From Hyphomicrobiales bacterium (lineage in GTDB: Bacteria; Pseudomonadota; Alphaproteobacteria; Rhizobiales; Rhizobiaceae): a stretch of 43,572 nt of DNA. Made by a program: the position numbers and the translations under genes. The notes beneath the pieces were generated by a model. The model ran no database searches, was not told the DNA's origin, and saw only the letters and a list, made by a program, of their open reading frames with translations. The stretch lies in NCBI GenBank assembly GCA_900472175.1, contig UCHD01000037.1, positions 468 through 44,039 on the forward strand. The letters run 5' to 3'. Position 1 is the first letter of the stretch. Each line of letters begins with the position of its first letter. Positions 7,791-16,744 of the stretch are shown here, one piece after another.

Positions 7791-8899
7791 TGCGTCGGGT
7801 CTCCTGTTTCTTCAAGGGCGATGCGGATGCGGGCCGCCATGTTAGGCCGGATGCCATTGGGCGGATCGGTGAACGACAGGCGCAGCGCGACGGTGCCTTT
7901 TTCCGCCGAGGCGATGGGCGCCAGCCGCAGCACCGTGACCGCGAATGGCTGATCGGGAAAAGCGTCGAGCACCGCCTGGCCACGAAGGCCGGGTTTGAGT
8001 GGGGCGATGGAGGTCTCCGCCACATCGGCGTCGATCACGAGATCTTTGGTATCGGTGATCGTGAGCAGGCTCTGGCTTTCGCGCACACTGTCGATGCGCG
8101 CCAGCACCGTGTCGCCGATGCGGGCGTCAAGGCGTGTGACGGTGCTGTCGAAGGGTGCGCGAACCGTCAATTCCGCCACGCGTTCCCCGGCGATGCGGAT
8201 GGCAAGGTCGGCGTTCGCGGAAGACTGCCGCGCCTGCGCCACGGCATTGGATGCCCGTTCGGCGGCGGCGCGCGCGTCTTCCAGCGCCTGTTTTGGGGTC
8301 GCATTGCGAGCGGCGAGGGTTTCGGCCCGGTTCAACAGGGTGCGGGCCTGGGTCAAGTCGATATCGCGGGCGGTGAGGACCAGTTCGGCCTGTACTTTTT
8401 TGGCTCTCGCTTCTTCAAGCGCGAAACCGGCCGCGGCATCCTCCAGCAGGACGAGAGCCTGGCCCTTCACGACAGGATCGCCGGGCGCCACGGCGATCTG
8501 CGTGATCCTGCCCTCATATTTGGCGAAAACCGTCGTCGTGCTCGGCGCAACGACGAAGCCGGAGCTGGTGATCTCACGGCTGGCCGGGACGGGATTACGA
8601 ACGGCAGACCGTTCACCACCGGCCTGGACCATCGCGACAGGGCCGGCGGCGGCATGTTCCGGCTCCGGCAGGGCGGTTTCAATGCGGCGAACCACGTCCG
8701 GCCGATAGAAGAGGGCGCTGGCGCCAGCCCCGGCAATCAGTACTGCAAGGCAAACCGGAAGGACGAGCCGCCGGAACACTGGCTTCGGAGGCTGAGCGTT
8801 GTGGGGGACAAGTTCGGGCGAAAGCGGCTTGAGCGCTTCGGCGCGTTTTCGCTGTTGTTCGATGGCGATGTCAAAATGTGGGTTCATGCCGGGCATCAT
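7787..8899 (-). CDS. HlyD/MacA-family periplasmic adaptor subunit
   Basis: This 370-residue membrane fusion protein has an N-terminal cytoplasmic stretch, one TM (LVLPVCLAVLIAGAGASALF, about residues 46-65), a biotinyl-lipoyl half (GRITQIAVAPGDPVVKGQAL), an alpha-helical hairpin (about residues 165-225) and a beta-barrel domain. The start could be 8899 or 8887 (MNPHFD); neither has a strong ribosome site. It links the inner-membrane ABC complex to an outer-membrane factor that is not encoded here. Its place as the first structural gene after the AraC regulator, overlapping the ATPase gene, shows a single exporter operon. Confidence 0.88.
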   Translation of the reverse strand: MMPGMNPHFDIAIEQQRKRAEALKPLSPELVPHNAQPPKPVFRRLVLPVCLAVLIAGAGASALFYRPDVVRRIETALPEPEHAAAGPVAMVQAGGERSAVRNPVPASREITSSGFVVAPSTTTVFAKYEGRITQIAVAPGDPVVKGQALVLLEDAAAGFALEEARAKKVQAELVLTARDIDLTQARTLLNRAETLAARNATPKQALEDARAAAERASNAVAQARQSSANADLAIRIAGERVAELTVRAPFDSTVTRLDARIGDTVLARIDSVRESQSLLTITDTKDLVIDADVAETSIAPLKPGLRGQAVLDAFPDQPFAVTVLRLAPIASAEKGTVALRLSFTDPPNGIRPNMAARIRIALEETGDPTQ

Positions 8900-8933
8900 C
8901 CCCGGCAGGAGGCAAAGCGCGACCTGGAACGCG

Positions 8934-9977
8934 TTATGGGTCGTGCTCGATCGCGATTCGGGACCTTGCAGCCTTGTGCTCGCGCCATTCTAGTGGTGAC
9001 ATCTCGGTGACGCGGCGGAATTCGCGATTGAAGTTGGACTTGGTCTGGAAGCCCACGTCGAACATGATCTCGGTCACGGGTTTGTCCGTTTCGGCAAGCA
9101 AGGTGCAGGCCTCTGCGATCCGGTACTCATTGACATACTGCGAGACGTTCTTGCCCGTTGCCCGGTTGATTGCCGTGGAAATCTGCCGGGCCGGGATGCC
9201 AAGCTTGCGCGCAAGACGGTCGAGGTTGAGATCGACATCGCGGTAGACATGTTTCGACGCCATCAACGTCTCGACGGCTGACAAAATCTCCCTGTCGCCA
9301 CTCGTCTCAGACGGTACGGCCGCGTCCCCGGTCTCGGCGGTTGTGTGGCTGCGGCTTGCGGCCGCCGCGGCAATCGACAGGATGATCAGCGAGACAAGAC
9401 CGCCGGCGGCAATCAGCGGCGGAGAATGTTCTCCGCGCATCCAGGTCAGATCGAAAAATACGAAGGCATCGATGGCGGCCGACAAGAGCAGCGCTAAAGC
9501 GGCAAAGAGGATGGCGCGGTAGGCGGGGACCGCCTCCTCGAAGGGTGCGAGACGCAAGGAATCCGTCCCGGATCGCATCAGCAGCAGGATGGCGACCGCA
9601 TAAACGAGGAAGATCAGTACGAGTGCTATGTCGATGGCATCGCGCCTGGTTGCCAGCAGCATGATGATGACGAGCATCGGAACAGCATGGAGAGCAAGAC
9701 GGCGCAGCGGCGGCGTGCGGCTCCTGCGCACCAGTTCCGTTACGCCGGCATAGGCGAGCGGCGGCACGGTGGAAGCCAGCACTGGTGCGAGAAACATGAT
9801 GGCGCCGCGCACGCCATACCCCCAGCGCAATCCGGAGAGCAGCGACAGGAGCGTGCTGACAAGAATGAGTGCCAGAAACGGCCGGTTCGCCGGCCTGTCA
9901 TCGCCTTGATGCACGGTGGCGGCGAAAAGAACGAGCAGCAGGATGGCAACGACGAAGGGGAACGGGACAAACAGCAT
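8934..9977 (-). CDS. Membrane-integrated AraC-family regulator (seven TM plus HTH)
   Basis: This 347-residue protein is taken from MLFVPFPFVV at 9977; the frame runs on to 10055 without a better ribosome site. Seven hydrophobic segments fill about residues 1-215, followed by a cytoplasmic AraC/XylS DNA-binding domain (about residues 240-330) with VDLNLDRLARKLGIPARQIS, the second helix-turn-helix EIMFDVGFQTKSNFNREFRR and the closing MSPLEWR. There is no cupin or other soluble sensor domain, so the signal is probably sensed in or across the membrane. It is the first gene of the exporter operon and probably regulates it, for example in response to an envelope-active compound. Confidence 0.85.
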   Translation of the reverse strand: MLFVPFPFVVAILLLVLFAATVHQGDDRPANRPFLALILVSTLLSLLSGLRWGYGVRGAIMFLAPVLASTVPPLAYAGVTELVRRSRTPPLRRLALHAVPMLVIIMLLATRRDAIDIALVLIFLVYAVAILLLMRSGTDSLRLAPFEEAVPAYRAILFAALALLLSAAIDAFVFFDLTWMRGEHSPPLIAAGGLVSLIILSIAAAAASRSHTTAETGDAAVPSETSGDREILSAVETLMASKHVYRDVDLNLDRLARKLGIPARQISTAINRATGKNVSQYVNEYRIAEACTLLAETDKPVTEIMFDVGFQTKSNFNREFRRVTEMSPLEWREHKAARSRIAIEHDP

Positions 9978-10147
9978 GAGATTCCGGTGCACGAGTGGCG
10001 AGACACAGTTTCGGCCATCCTGCCCCGCGAGACAACCACCCGCGACCTGCATCATGTTTCAGGTCCGGCACATTGCCCTGTTTTATGACCGAAAGCGCTT
10101 GAGCTGAAAAAAATACCGGGTGACCTGGTTCGCGTCGGTCTTCCTGC

Positions 10148-11011
10148 TTAGATATGGCAGTATGGCTCGAATTTTTTGGCGGGAGCGGTGAGATGGCGTT
10201 CCTTGTGGCGGAGCAGCGTAAAGCGCCTGAGCGGAAGATCGAGGTCGACCACCTGTAGCTGCCCGTTTTCTATGAATGGCTTCACAATGCTTTCCGACAA
10301 GGCAGTCACATAGCTTCCGGACATGACGGCCGTCAGCAGCGCCTCGTTCGAGGGTAGCACCAGCGCCACGTCCAGCCTGATGGGGTCAATTCCCATGTCC
10401 CGCAAGGCGCGTTCGAAAACGGAGCGCGTACCGGAACCCGGCTCCCTCATGATCCATCGCAGACTCGTCAGTTCGCATTGGGCGGCAAGCTTTTGACTGG
10501 CCGATGCAACAATGACCAGCTTGTCAGTTCCGACCGGCGACAATGCCAGCGCCGGCTCGTCGAGAAATCCTTCGATGAAACCGAACTCGACGTCTCCCGC
10601 AACAACCGCTGCCGCGACGCTGGCCGTATTTCCGATCGCGACATTGATCGCAATACCGGGATAGGCTTGCGAGAATGCAAGCAGCCGCTGCGGCAACCAG
10701 TAATTTGCGATGGTCTGGCTGGCCTGGATATCAAGTGAGCCCGTCTTGAGGTTTCCCAGTTCCGCGAGAAGCGCTTCGGCGGACTTCACCTTCGCAAGGG
10801 TGCCTTTGGCCTCCTGCAGGAACAGTTTGCCTTCACGGGTGAGCTGGATGCCGCGGCCCACCCTGTCGAAAAGGTGGATGCCATAAAAGGTTTCCAGCGA
10901 TTTGATCGCGGAGCTCACGGCCGACGGGGTAAGCCGGAGGGCGAGAGCAGCCTGAGTCAGATGTTCGCGCTCAGCGACGGCGACGAAAATACGGAGCTGT
11001 TCGAAAGTCAT
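10148..11011 (-). CDS. LysR-family transcriptional regulator
   Basis: This 287-residue LysR protein has the N-terminal helix-turn-helix (FEQLRIFVAVAEREHLTQAA, then LTPSAVSSAIKSLE) and a periplasmic-binding-like effector domain. The effector domain (IQASQTIANYWLP, REPGSGTRSVFERAL) resembles the CbbR/YeiE/CysB branch. It is divergent from a YeiH-family transporter gene. The YeiE-YeiH pairing is common in proteobacteria, where such regulators respond to small anions such as sulfite. The start codon at 11011 lies beside an inverted repeat at 11020-11036 that has LTTR geometry. It most likely activates the transporter and represses itself. Confidence 0.92.
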   Translation of the reverse strand: MTFEQLRIFVAVAEREHLTQAALALRLTPSAVSSAIKSLETFYGIHLFDRVGRGIQLTREGKLFLQEAKGTLAKVKSAEALLAELGNLKTGSLDIQASQTIANYWLPQRLLAFSQAYPGIAINVAIGNTASVAAAVVAGDVEFGFIEGFLDEPALALSPVGTDKLVIVASASQKLAAQCELTSLRWIMREPGSGTRSVFERALRDMGIDPIRLDVALVLPSNEALLTAVMSGSYVTALSESIVKPFIENGQLQVVDLDLPLRRFTLLRHKERHLTAPAKKFEPYCHI

Positions 11012-11019
11012 GACTGTTT

Positions 11020-11036
11020 ATTCGATTCTGCCGAAT
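11020..11036. promoter_or_regulatory. LTTR box (ATTCG-N7-CGAAT)
   Basis: The inverted repeat ATTCG-N7-CGAAT contains the T-N11-A geometry of LysR-type recognition sites. It lies 9 bp upstream of the LysR start and about 55-75 bp upstream of the likely transporter start, where an autoregulatory recognition site usually sits in a divergent LysR-target pair. Confidence 0.6.
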
Positions 11037-11052
11037 GAAATATGCTATATTA

Positions 11053-11066
11053 TTCGATAGATCGAA
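11053..11066. promoter_or_regulatory. Second inverted repeat TTCGAT-AG-ATCGAA near the transporter promoter
   Basis: A 6-2-6 inverted repeat shares the TTCGA half-site with the LTTR box upstream. It overlaps the region where the transporter promoter would sit (TATATT at 11046-11051). It could be the activation site contacted by the LysR tetramer, whose two dimers bind adjacent sites. Confidence 0.45.
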
Positions 11067-11091
11067 ATTCCCTGAAATTCTAGGCTCCAAA

Positions 11092-12114
11092 ATGGAAACA
11101 TTTGGGGTTTTTATGCCAATCTTGCGCCATTCAATAGAATTCTGTCCTGGAATAATCGCCGCCGCGCTCGTCGCGTTGACGGCCCATGCAATCGGGAAGG
11201 TGGAAACCCTGGTCCTCGGCTACGAGCTGGTCGATGGTCTGGTGTTCGCAATCGTCCTCGGCACACTCATTCACACATGTGCGGGGCTTCCGTCATCATT
11301 ACAGCCTGGCATCGCGTTTTCAGGAAAAACCCTTCTCGAGATCGCTATTGTTCTGCTTGGCGCGACGATAGATGCGCGAACAATTGCCAATGTCGGCCCG
11401 GTGGTGATTGCCGCGGTGATAATTCTGGTGTGCCTCTCGCTCCTGGTGAGCTATGGCATTTGCCGGCTTCTCGGATTGTCCGATCGGCTGTCCACGCTCG
11501 TTGCCTGCGGGAACTCGATCTGCGGAAACTCGGCCATCATTGCGGCCGCACCGGTAATCGGTGCCCGTTCCGACGATGTCGCCTCATCGATTGCGTTCAC
11601 CGCGGCCCTCGGCATCGTCGTCGTTCTGGTTCTTCCTGCGCTGTACTCGGCCTCCCATTTCAGTGAATGGCAATATGGCGTCCTCGCGGGCATGACGGTT
11701 TACGCGGTGCCGCAGGTCGTGGCCGCGACCGCACCGGTCAGTGCTGTCAGTGTGCAGATCGGCACTGTCGTGAAATTGATACGGGTGCTGATGCTCGGCC
11801 CGGTCGTCCTTCTGCTCAGATGCGTGAGCGGAACCCGCGGTCCGAACCGGTTGCCTGTGACGCATCTGCTGCCATGGTTCATTGTCGGCTTCTTTGCGGC
11901 AATGGCAGCGCGGAATTTCGGAATCCTGCCGCCACGCGCAATAGAATTTGCAAACCAAAGCTCGGCTGTACTGACAATCCTGTCCATGGCGGCCCTCGGC
12001 TTATCCGTGAACATGCGAACTGTGTTTGCATCGGGGGGAAAGGTATTGCTTGCGGGTATCCTGTCGATTGCCGCGCTTGCCTCCATGAGCGTGGTAGGAC
12101 TGATGATCCTATAG
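11092..12114 (+). CDS. YeiH-family putative sulfate/anion exporter (UPF0324)
   Basis: This is a polytopic inner-membrane protein of about 340 residues with roughly ten hydrophobic helices and the family motif CGNSICGNSAIIAAAPVI. That motif corresponds to the conserved SSICGAAAV region of E. coli YeiH. The start is uncertain: METFGVFMP at 11092 and MPILRHSIEF at 11113 are both possible, while the upstream ATG at 11035 falls inside the LTTR box and before the likely -10 sequence, so it is unlikely. The family is annotated as a putative sulfate exporter, but the true substrate is not firmly known. The divergent LysR gene is its probable regulator. Confidence 0.85.
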   Translation: METFGVFMPILRHSIEFCPGIIAAALVALTAHAIGKVETLVLGYELVDGLVFAIVLGTLIHTCAGLPSSLQPGIAFSGKTLLEIAIVLLGATIDARTIANVGPVVIAAVIILVCLSLLVSYGICRLLGLSDRLSTLVACGNSICGNSAIIAAAPVIGARSDDVASSIAFTAALGIVVVLVLPALYSASHFSEWQYGVLAGMTVYAVPQVVAATAPVSAVSVQIGTVVKLIRVLMLGPVVLLLRCVSGTRGPNRLPVTHLLPWFIVGFFAAMAARNFGILPPRAIEFANQSSAVLTILSMAALGLSVNMRTVFASGGKVLLAGILSIAALASMSVVGLMIL

Positions 12115-12247
12115 CCGGCAGGCTGAATATCAGCGGGATGCGCCGCCAGGTTCGTGGGTCCAGGGGCAGCCATCGCATCAGTGCAAATCAACACCATCGT
12201 TACAATGGTCTGATTTGCTCCGCCGTTCTTTCTGTCACTCGCGCCAT

Positions 12248-12568
12248 CTAAAACCGTCCGGAAAGATGCACATATGTCAGCAGGCAGAATGTGCCGACTG
12301 TTAATCGGATTGCGTCACGCGCAACCGATCTTTGAAGAAGGATTGCCAGCAGAAGACCGGTTGTCACCACGAGGACGCCGGCTTTGATCTGATTGTTGCT
12401 GAATGCCAGGCCAATGGAGGCGATGCTGAGGGCGCTCGCAAGCGTTGTTGCAGGTGATCGCAGGAAAGCCGCATCGTTCGATCGAGAGAAGATTTCGCTG
12501 AACCGGCGCCAGCTGAAGGCGATGGCAAGGCTGAGGGAGAGGGCGGTCACCAGGTCGGCGGGCATCAT
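12248..12568 (-). CDS. Small membrane protein coupled to cysG, function unknown
   Basis: This 106-residue protein has about three hydrophobic segments (LVTALSLSLAIAFSW, TTLASALSIASIGLAF, AGVLVVTTGLLLAILL) and ends in VHLSGRF. I do not recognise a family. Its ATG overlaps the cysG stop (TGATG/ATGATG at 12563-12568), so it is very likely translated as the last gene of the nitrate assimilation operon. A helper role in the membrane, such as transporter or heme-protein support, is possible but unsupported. It converges on the YeiH-family gene, with about 130 bp between. Confidence 0.65.
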   Translation of the reverse strand: MMPADLVTALSLSLAIAFSWRRFSEIFSRSNDAAFLRSPATTLASALSIASIGLAFSNNQIKAGVLVVTTGLLLAILLQRSVARDAIRLTVGTFCLLTYVHLSGRF

Positions 12569-14076
12569 GCGCGACCCGCCTGTGCTGGACTGCCGACAGG
12601 TTGGTGCTGAGCGTCAATCGCCTCCTGCCGCCGTTTCGCGGCGGAAAACACTGTGCCGATGCCGATCAGGATGGGCCGATCGATGCCGATATGCTCCACG
12701 CCGGTGGCAAGATCGTCCAAACGGCCAATCCAGCGCTCTTCATCGTAACGGCTGATCGCGCTGACGACGGCTACCGGCGTGGCGGCGTTCATACCGGCTG
12801 CCAGCAGGCGGCTGCGGATCCGCCGGGCCATCCGGCCGCCCATATAGAAGACCGTCGTTGATCGGGGTCCGGCGAGTTCTTGCCAGTCGAGATCGCCGGG
12901 AAGATCGCCGTGGCGCGAATGGCCGGTAACGAACCGGACGGTCTGGGCGTGGTCACGGTGGGTGAGAGAAGTGCCCAGGCGCGCGGCCATGGCACTTGCG
13001 GCTGTAATGCCCGGAACGGTATCGACGTGGATGCCCGCTTTTTCGAGGAATGCTATTTCCTCGCCGGCTCGCCCGAAAATCGCCGGGTCACCTGATTTCA
13101 AACGCACGACATGTTTACCGGCTCTGGCCAACTGCAACATCGTTGCATTGATGTCTTCCTGCCTGCAGCTGACCCGGCCCGCGCGTTTGCCAACCAGCAT
13201 GCGCTTTGCCTCGCGCCGCGCCAACTCCAGCACCTCGTCGGAGACGAGATCGTCAAACAGGATCACATCGGCGGCCTGGAGTGCCCGAACGGCCTTGAGG
13301 GTCAGCAGTTCCGCATCGCCGGGGCCAGCGCCGACGAGGGTCACGCGACCAACCACCGGACGTGACGCGGGTAACCTGTGCCCGGCCCCGGCGAATAGCT
13401 GTATCTCATCATCAGCAGCCGGCGGCGGTCCGAAGGCGCGATCAACAAAACCTTCCCAGAAGGCCCTTCTGGCTGGACCCGAGCGCAATGTTGCATTGAC
13501 TTTTTTGCGGATCGACAACGCCAGTGCGCCCCAGGATTTCAGCGATGGCGGCAACAGCGTCTCTATCCGGCGCCGGATCGCCTGAGCGAGGATAGGAGCC
13601 GCGCCATCGGTGGAGATCGCCACGACAACAGGCGAGCGGTTGACGATCGTTCCGAACTGGAACTGGCAATAGCGCGGTTTGTCGATAACGTTGACGGGAA
13701 CGCCGGCCTTTTGGGCGGCTTCGAAGAACCGTGCAGCGGCGGCGTCATCCTCACAGTCAGCGATCGCGATGGCCGCCTGCTCGAAGGCCTCGGCATGCCA
13801 GTCATGGGCATGATGAACGAACCGGCCGTCTCCGGATTGCGACCCTTGGCGGAGAAGATTGGAAAATGTCTCGCTCAGGTCCTGGGCGTAGACATGAACT
13901 TCGGCGCCACAGGCCGCGAGCAGTTCCGCCTTCCATGCGGCGGCGTCCGATCCGCCGGCAACGACGGCGCGTTTGCCGGTCAGCGCCCAGAACACCGGCA
14001 ACTTGGCAAGCGGGGCCATGCGGGCGGGGGCGGTGCGAAGGGCCTGTTCACTCGGCAGCAGCTGCAAGACATCCAT
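12565..14076 (-). CDS. cysG: Siroheme synthase (uroporphyrinogen-III methyltransferase / precorrin-2 dehydrogenase / ferrochelatase)
   Basis: This 503-residue multifunctional enzyme makes siroheme, the cofactor of the nitrite reductase encoded upstream. The N-terminal half is the Met8-like dehydrogenase/ferrochelatase with a Rossmann motif (GKRAVVAGGSDAAAWKAELL). The C-terminal half is the methyltransferase, with VTLVGAGPGDAELLTLKAVR, YMGGRMA and the FGRAGEE region. The start at 14076 (MDVLQLLPSE) has an AGAGGGA site. The frame stays open to 14598, but that extension is antisense-like noise over the end of nasA. The true start overlaps nasA by 29 bp, so the genes are coupled and cofactor supply is tied to demand. 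Confidence 0.93.
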   Translation of the reverse strand: MDVLQLLPSEQALRTAPARMAPLAKLPVFWALTGKRAVVAGGSDAAAWKAELLAACGAEVHVYAQDLSETFSNLLRQGSQSGDGRFVHHAHDWHAEAFEQAAIAIADCEDDAAAARFFEAAQKAGVPVNVIDKPRYCQFQFGTIVNRSPVVVAISTDGAAPILAQAIRRRIETLLPPSLKSWGALALSIRKKVNATLRSGPARRAFWEGFVDRAFGPPPAADDEIQLFAGAGHRLPASRPVVGRVTLVGAGPGDAELLTLKAVRALQAADVILFDDLVSDEVLELARREAKRMLVGKRAGRVSCRQEDINATMLQLARAGKHVVRLKSGDPAIFGRAGEEIAFLEKAGIHVDTVPGITAASAMAARLGTSLTHRDHAQTVRFVTGHSRHGDLPGDLDWQELAGPRSTTVFYMGGRMARRIRSRLLAAGMNAATPVAVVSAISRYDEERWIGRLDDLATGVEHIGIDRPILIGIGTVFSAAKRRQEAIDAQHQPVGSPAQAGRA

Positions 14077-16705
14077 CGATGATCCCTCTGATTTCCGCGC
14101 GGCACGAGCCGCAATTGGTTCCTGCATTGGTTTCCTTGCCGACCGCCTCGACGCCGCTGCAGCCGCTGCGCACTGCCGCGACGATCTGGTTGACGCCGAC
14201 GCCGAAGCAGGAACAGACGGTCGCGCCCGGGTCCATGCGTCCTGCGCCCGGACGTCCCGCGACGACGGCGAAGCGCTTGGCGAGTTCGGTATGCGGGACG
14301 CTGAGTTGCTCGATCGCCCAATTGCGGGCAACCGCGACTGGCTGGGATGCGAGAAAGAAGGCGGCGAGCAGGCGGTCACCATCGAAAAAGGCGAGGCGCA
14401 GATCACCCGATTGCCTGTCGACATAACCGAGCGGCTCGATATGACCGGGAAGGGCGAAGTGCAGACGGCACCAGTCGGCCCAGCTTGCGGGGGCCGCATC
14501 AAAGCCAAGCTCCAGCCGCCAACCGCCATCGGCCTTTGCCACGGCCCAGTAAGTGGCATCGAGATTTTGCGGCTTGTTGAAGCAGACCGCAAAGCCATAG
14601 CTTTCCACCTTGCGCGGCCGGACGGCGACCGCGACGTTTTTGGATGCCGGCTGACCGGAGACAGGATCGGTCACGGGTGCGACGACTGCATCGATCCGTG
14701 CGGCGGCCGCAAACTGATCGTTCCAGTGCATCGGCACGAACAGGCTGCCGCGCGCCTGCCGGTCGGTGACAAGGGCGCGGACCACGGCCTTGCCGTAGGG
14801 ACTTTCGATCTCGACAAGTGAGGCGCTGGCAACACCGATTTCCATGGCATCGCGCGGGTGTATTTCGGCGAAGGGCTCGGCGATATGGGCTGAAAGCCGG
14901 GCGCTTTTGCCGGTCCGCGTCATCGTATGCCACTGGTCGCGGATACGGCCGGTATTGAGCGTCAGTGGAAAATCGGCATTGGTCCGGTCCGAGACCGGGG
15001 CGCTAACGGGAATAAAGCGCGCCTTGCGATCGGGATGAAAGAAGCCGCCTTCGCTGAAAAACCGTGTGGTCCGGGCCGTTGCGCCTTCCTGTTGCGGCCA
15101 TTGAAACGGGGACATTGCATCATAGGTGCCAACATCGATCTGCCGATGGGCGCCGATATCGAAATCGCGGCTGCCATCATTTTCAAAGGCCGAAAGTGCT
15201 GCATGCTCGGCAAAGATTTTTGGCGCTGACTCTGCAGAAAAGGCGGGGCCAAAGCCCATGCGGCGCGCGACTTCCGTCATCTGCCACCAATCAGCTTTCG
15301 CTTCGCCAGGTGCCGTGAGAAAGGCACGTTGACGGGAAATGCGGCGCTCGGAATTGGTCACCGTGCCGTCCTTTTCCCCCCAGCCGAGCGATGGCAGAAG
15401 CACATGCGCATATGGCGTCGTGTCGGTTTGCTGCAGGACATCAGACACGACGACGAACGGGCAGGCGGCGATCGCGGCTGCGACTGCATCGGCGTCCGGC
15501 ATCGAGACAACCGGATTGGTCGCCATGATCCACAGCGCCTTGATCCGGCCATCGGCAACCGCCCGGAACATGTCGACAGCCTTGAGACCAGGCTTGCGAG
15601 CAATATTGGGTGATTGCCAGAAACGCTGGACGCGGTCGCAATCATCCGGGTTTTCGATCGCCATATGGGCGGCCAGCATGTTGGCGAGTCCGCCGACCTC
15701 GCGCCCGCCCATGGCATTCGGCTGGCCTGTCAGCGAGAACGGCCCCATGCCGGGTCGGCCGATACGACCGGTGGCCAGATGGCAATTGATGATGGCGTTG
15801 ACCTTGTCGGTGCCCGACGCGGACTGGTTGACACCCTGGCTGTAGCAGGTGACGACTTTCTGCGTTTCCTCGAACAGCCGGAAGAACTGGCGCAATTGCA
15901 TGGAGGGCAATCCGGTCAATTCCATCAGATCGGCGATATCAAGGGCCGAGGCGGCGGCGAACGCCTCGGGGAAACCGCTGGTGTGCGTGCCGATATAATT
16001 CTGGTCGATCGCGGCAGTGCCGGCGAGGTGGGCAAGAAGGCCCATGAACAGCGCCACGTCGCCATCTGGACGGATCGCCAGATGCAGGTCGGCGATATCG
16101 GCCGTCATCGTGCGGCGCGGGTCGATGACGACCACCTTCATGGAGGGGCGGGCGGCCTTGGCGGCGGCCAGCCGCTGGTAGATCACCGGGTGGCACCAGG
16201 CGAGGTTGGAACCGGTCAGGATGACGAGATCGGCAAGCTCGATATCCTCGTAGGTGCCGGGAACGGTATCGGCGCCGAAGGCACGTTTGTGTCCGGCGAC
16301 GGAGGAGGACATGCAGAGACGCGAATTGGTGTCGATATTGGCCGAGCCGATAAAACCCTTCATCAGCTTGTTGGCGACGTAATAGTCTTCGGTCAGCAGC
16401 TGACCGGAGACATAGAACGCGACTGAATCCGGGCCGTACTCGGCGATGGTTTGCGAAAAGCGGGAGGCCGCGAGATCGAGGGCTTCATCCCAGCTTGCGC
16501 GTTCTCCGCCAATCTGCGGATGAAGGATCCGGCCGTCGAGATCGATGGTTTCGGCCAGCGCCGACCCCTTGGAACAGAGCCGGCCAAAATTGGCGGGATG
16601 ATCCAGATCGCCCTTGACGCTGACCGTGCCGGTGCCATCGACGTTGGCGATGACGCCGCAACCGACGCCGCAATAGGGGCAGGTGGTCTTGGTTTCAGCG
16701 GACAT
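14048..16705 (-). CDS. nasA: Assimilatory nitrate reductase, large catalytic subunit
   Basis: This 885-residue molybdopterin oxidoreductase reduces nitrate to nitrite in the cytoplasm. The N-terminal [4Fe-4S] ligands are C9, C12, C16 and C44 (CPYCGVGC, then RLCSKG). The Mo-bis-MGD domains follow, with TNSRLCMSSSVAGHKRAFG and GRPGMGPFSLTGQPNAMGG. The last 60 or so residues are a BFD-like [2Fe-2S] domain (VCSCFGVGV, then TNCGSCRAEI), usual in the NADH-dependent NasA subfamily. The start at 16705 (MSAETKTTC) is chosen because the longer frame enters the RIME repeat. No separate electron-transfer subunit gene is present here. Confidence 0.93.
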   Translation of the reverse strand: MSAETKTTCPYCGVGCGVIANVDGTGTVSVKGDLDHPANFGRLCSKGSALAETIDLDGRILHPQIGGERASWDEALDLAASRFSQTIAEYGPDSVAFYVSGQLLTEDYYVANKLMKGFIGSANIDTNSRLCMSSSVAGHKRAFGADTVPGTYEDIELADLVILTGSNLAWCHPVIYQRLAAAKAARPSMKVVVIDPRRTMTADIADLHLAIRPDGDVALFMGLLAHLAGTAAIDQNYIGTHTSGFPEAFAAASALDIADLMELTGLPSMQLRQFFRLFEETQKVVTCYSQGVNQSASGTDKVNAIINCHLATGRIGRPGMGPFSLTGQPNAMGGREVGGLANMLAAHMAIENPDDCDRVQRFWQSPNIARKPGLKAVDMFRAVADGRIKALWIMATNPVVSMPDADAVAAAIAACPFVVVSDVLQQTDTTPYAHVLLPSLGWGEKDGTVTNSERRISRQRAFLTAPGEAKADWWQMTEVARRMGFGPAFSAESAPKIFAEHAALSAFENDGSRDFDIGAHRQIDVGTYDAMSPFQWPQQEGATARTTRFFSEGGFFHPDRKARFIPVSAPVSDRTNADFPLTLNTGRIRDQWHTMTRTGKSARLSAHIAEPFAEIHPRDAMEIGVASASLVEIESPYGKAVVRALVTDRQARGSLFVPMHWNDQFAAAARIDAVVAPVTDPVSGQPASKNVAVAVRPRKVESYGFAVCFNKPQNLDATYWAVAKADGGWRLELGFDAAPASWADWCRLHFALPGHIEPLGYVDRQSGDLRLAFFDGDRLLAAFFLASQPVAVARNWAIEQLSVPHTELAKRFAVVAGRPGAGRMDPGATVCSCFGVGVNQIVAAVRSGCSGVEAVGKETNAGTNCGSCRAEIRGIIDGCLAAAAE

Positions 16706-16744
16706 GAAGCGTGCCCCGCGGCGGAGTTTCGAGATCGCGGCGTG

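Noticed and set aside
14077..14598. N-terminal extension of cysG
   Set aside because: The added residues are Ser/Arg/Pro-rich and lie antiparallel in frame to the end of nasA; siroheme synthase homology begins at 14076, which has its own ribosome site.
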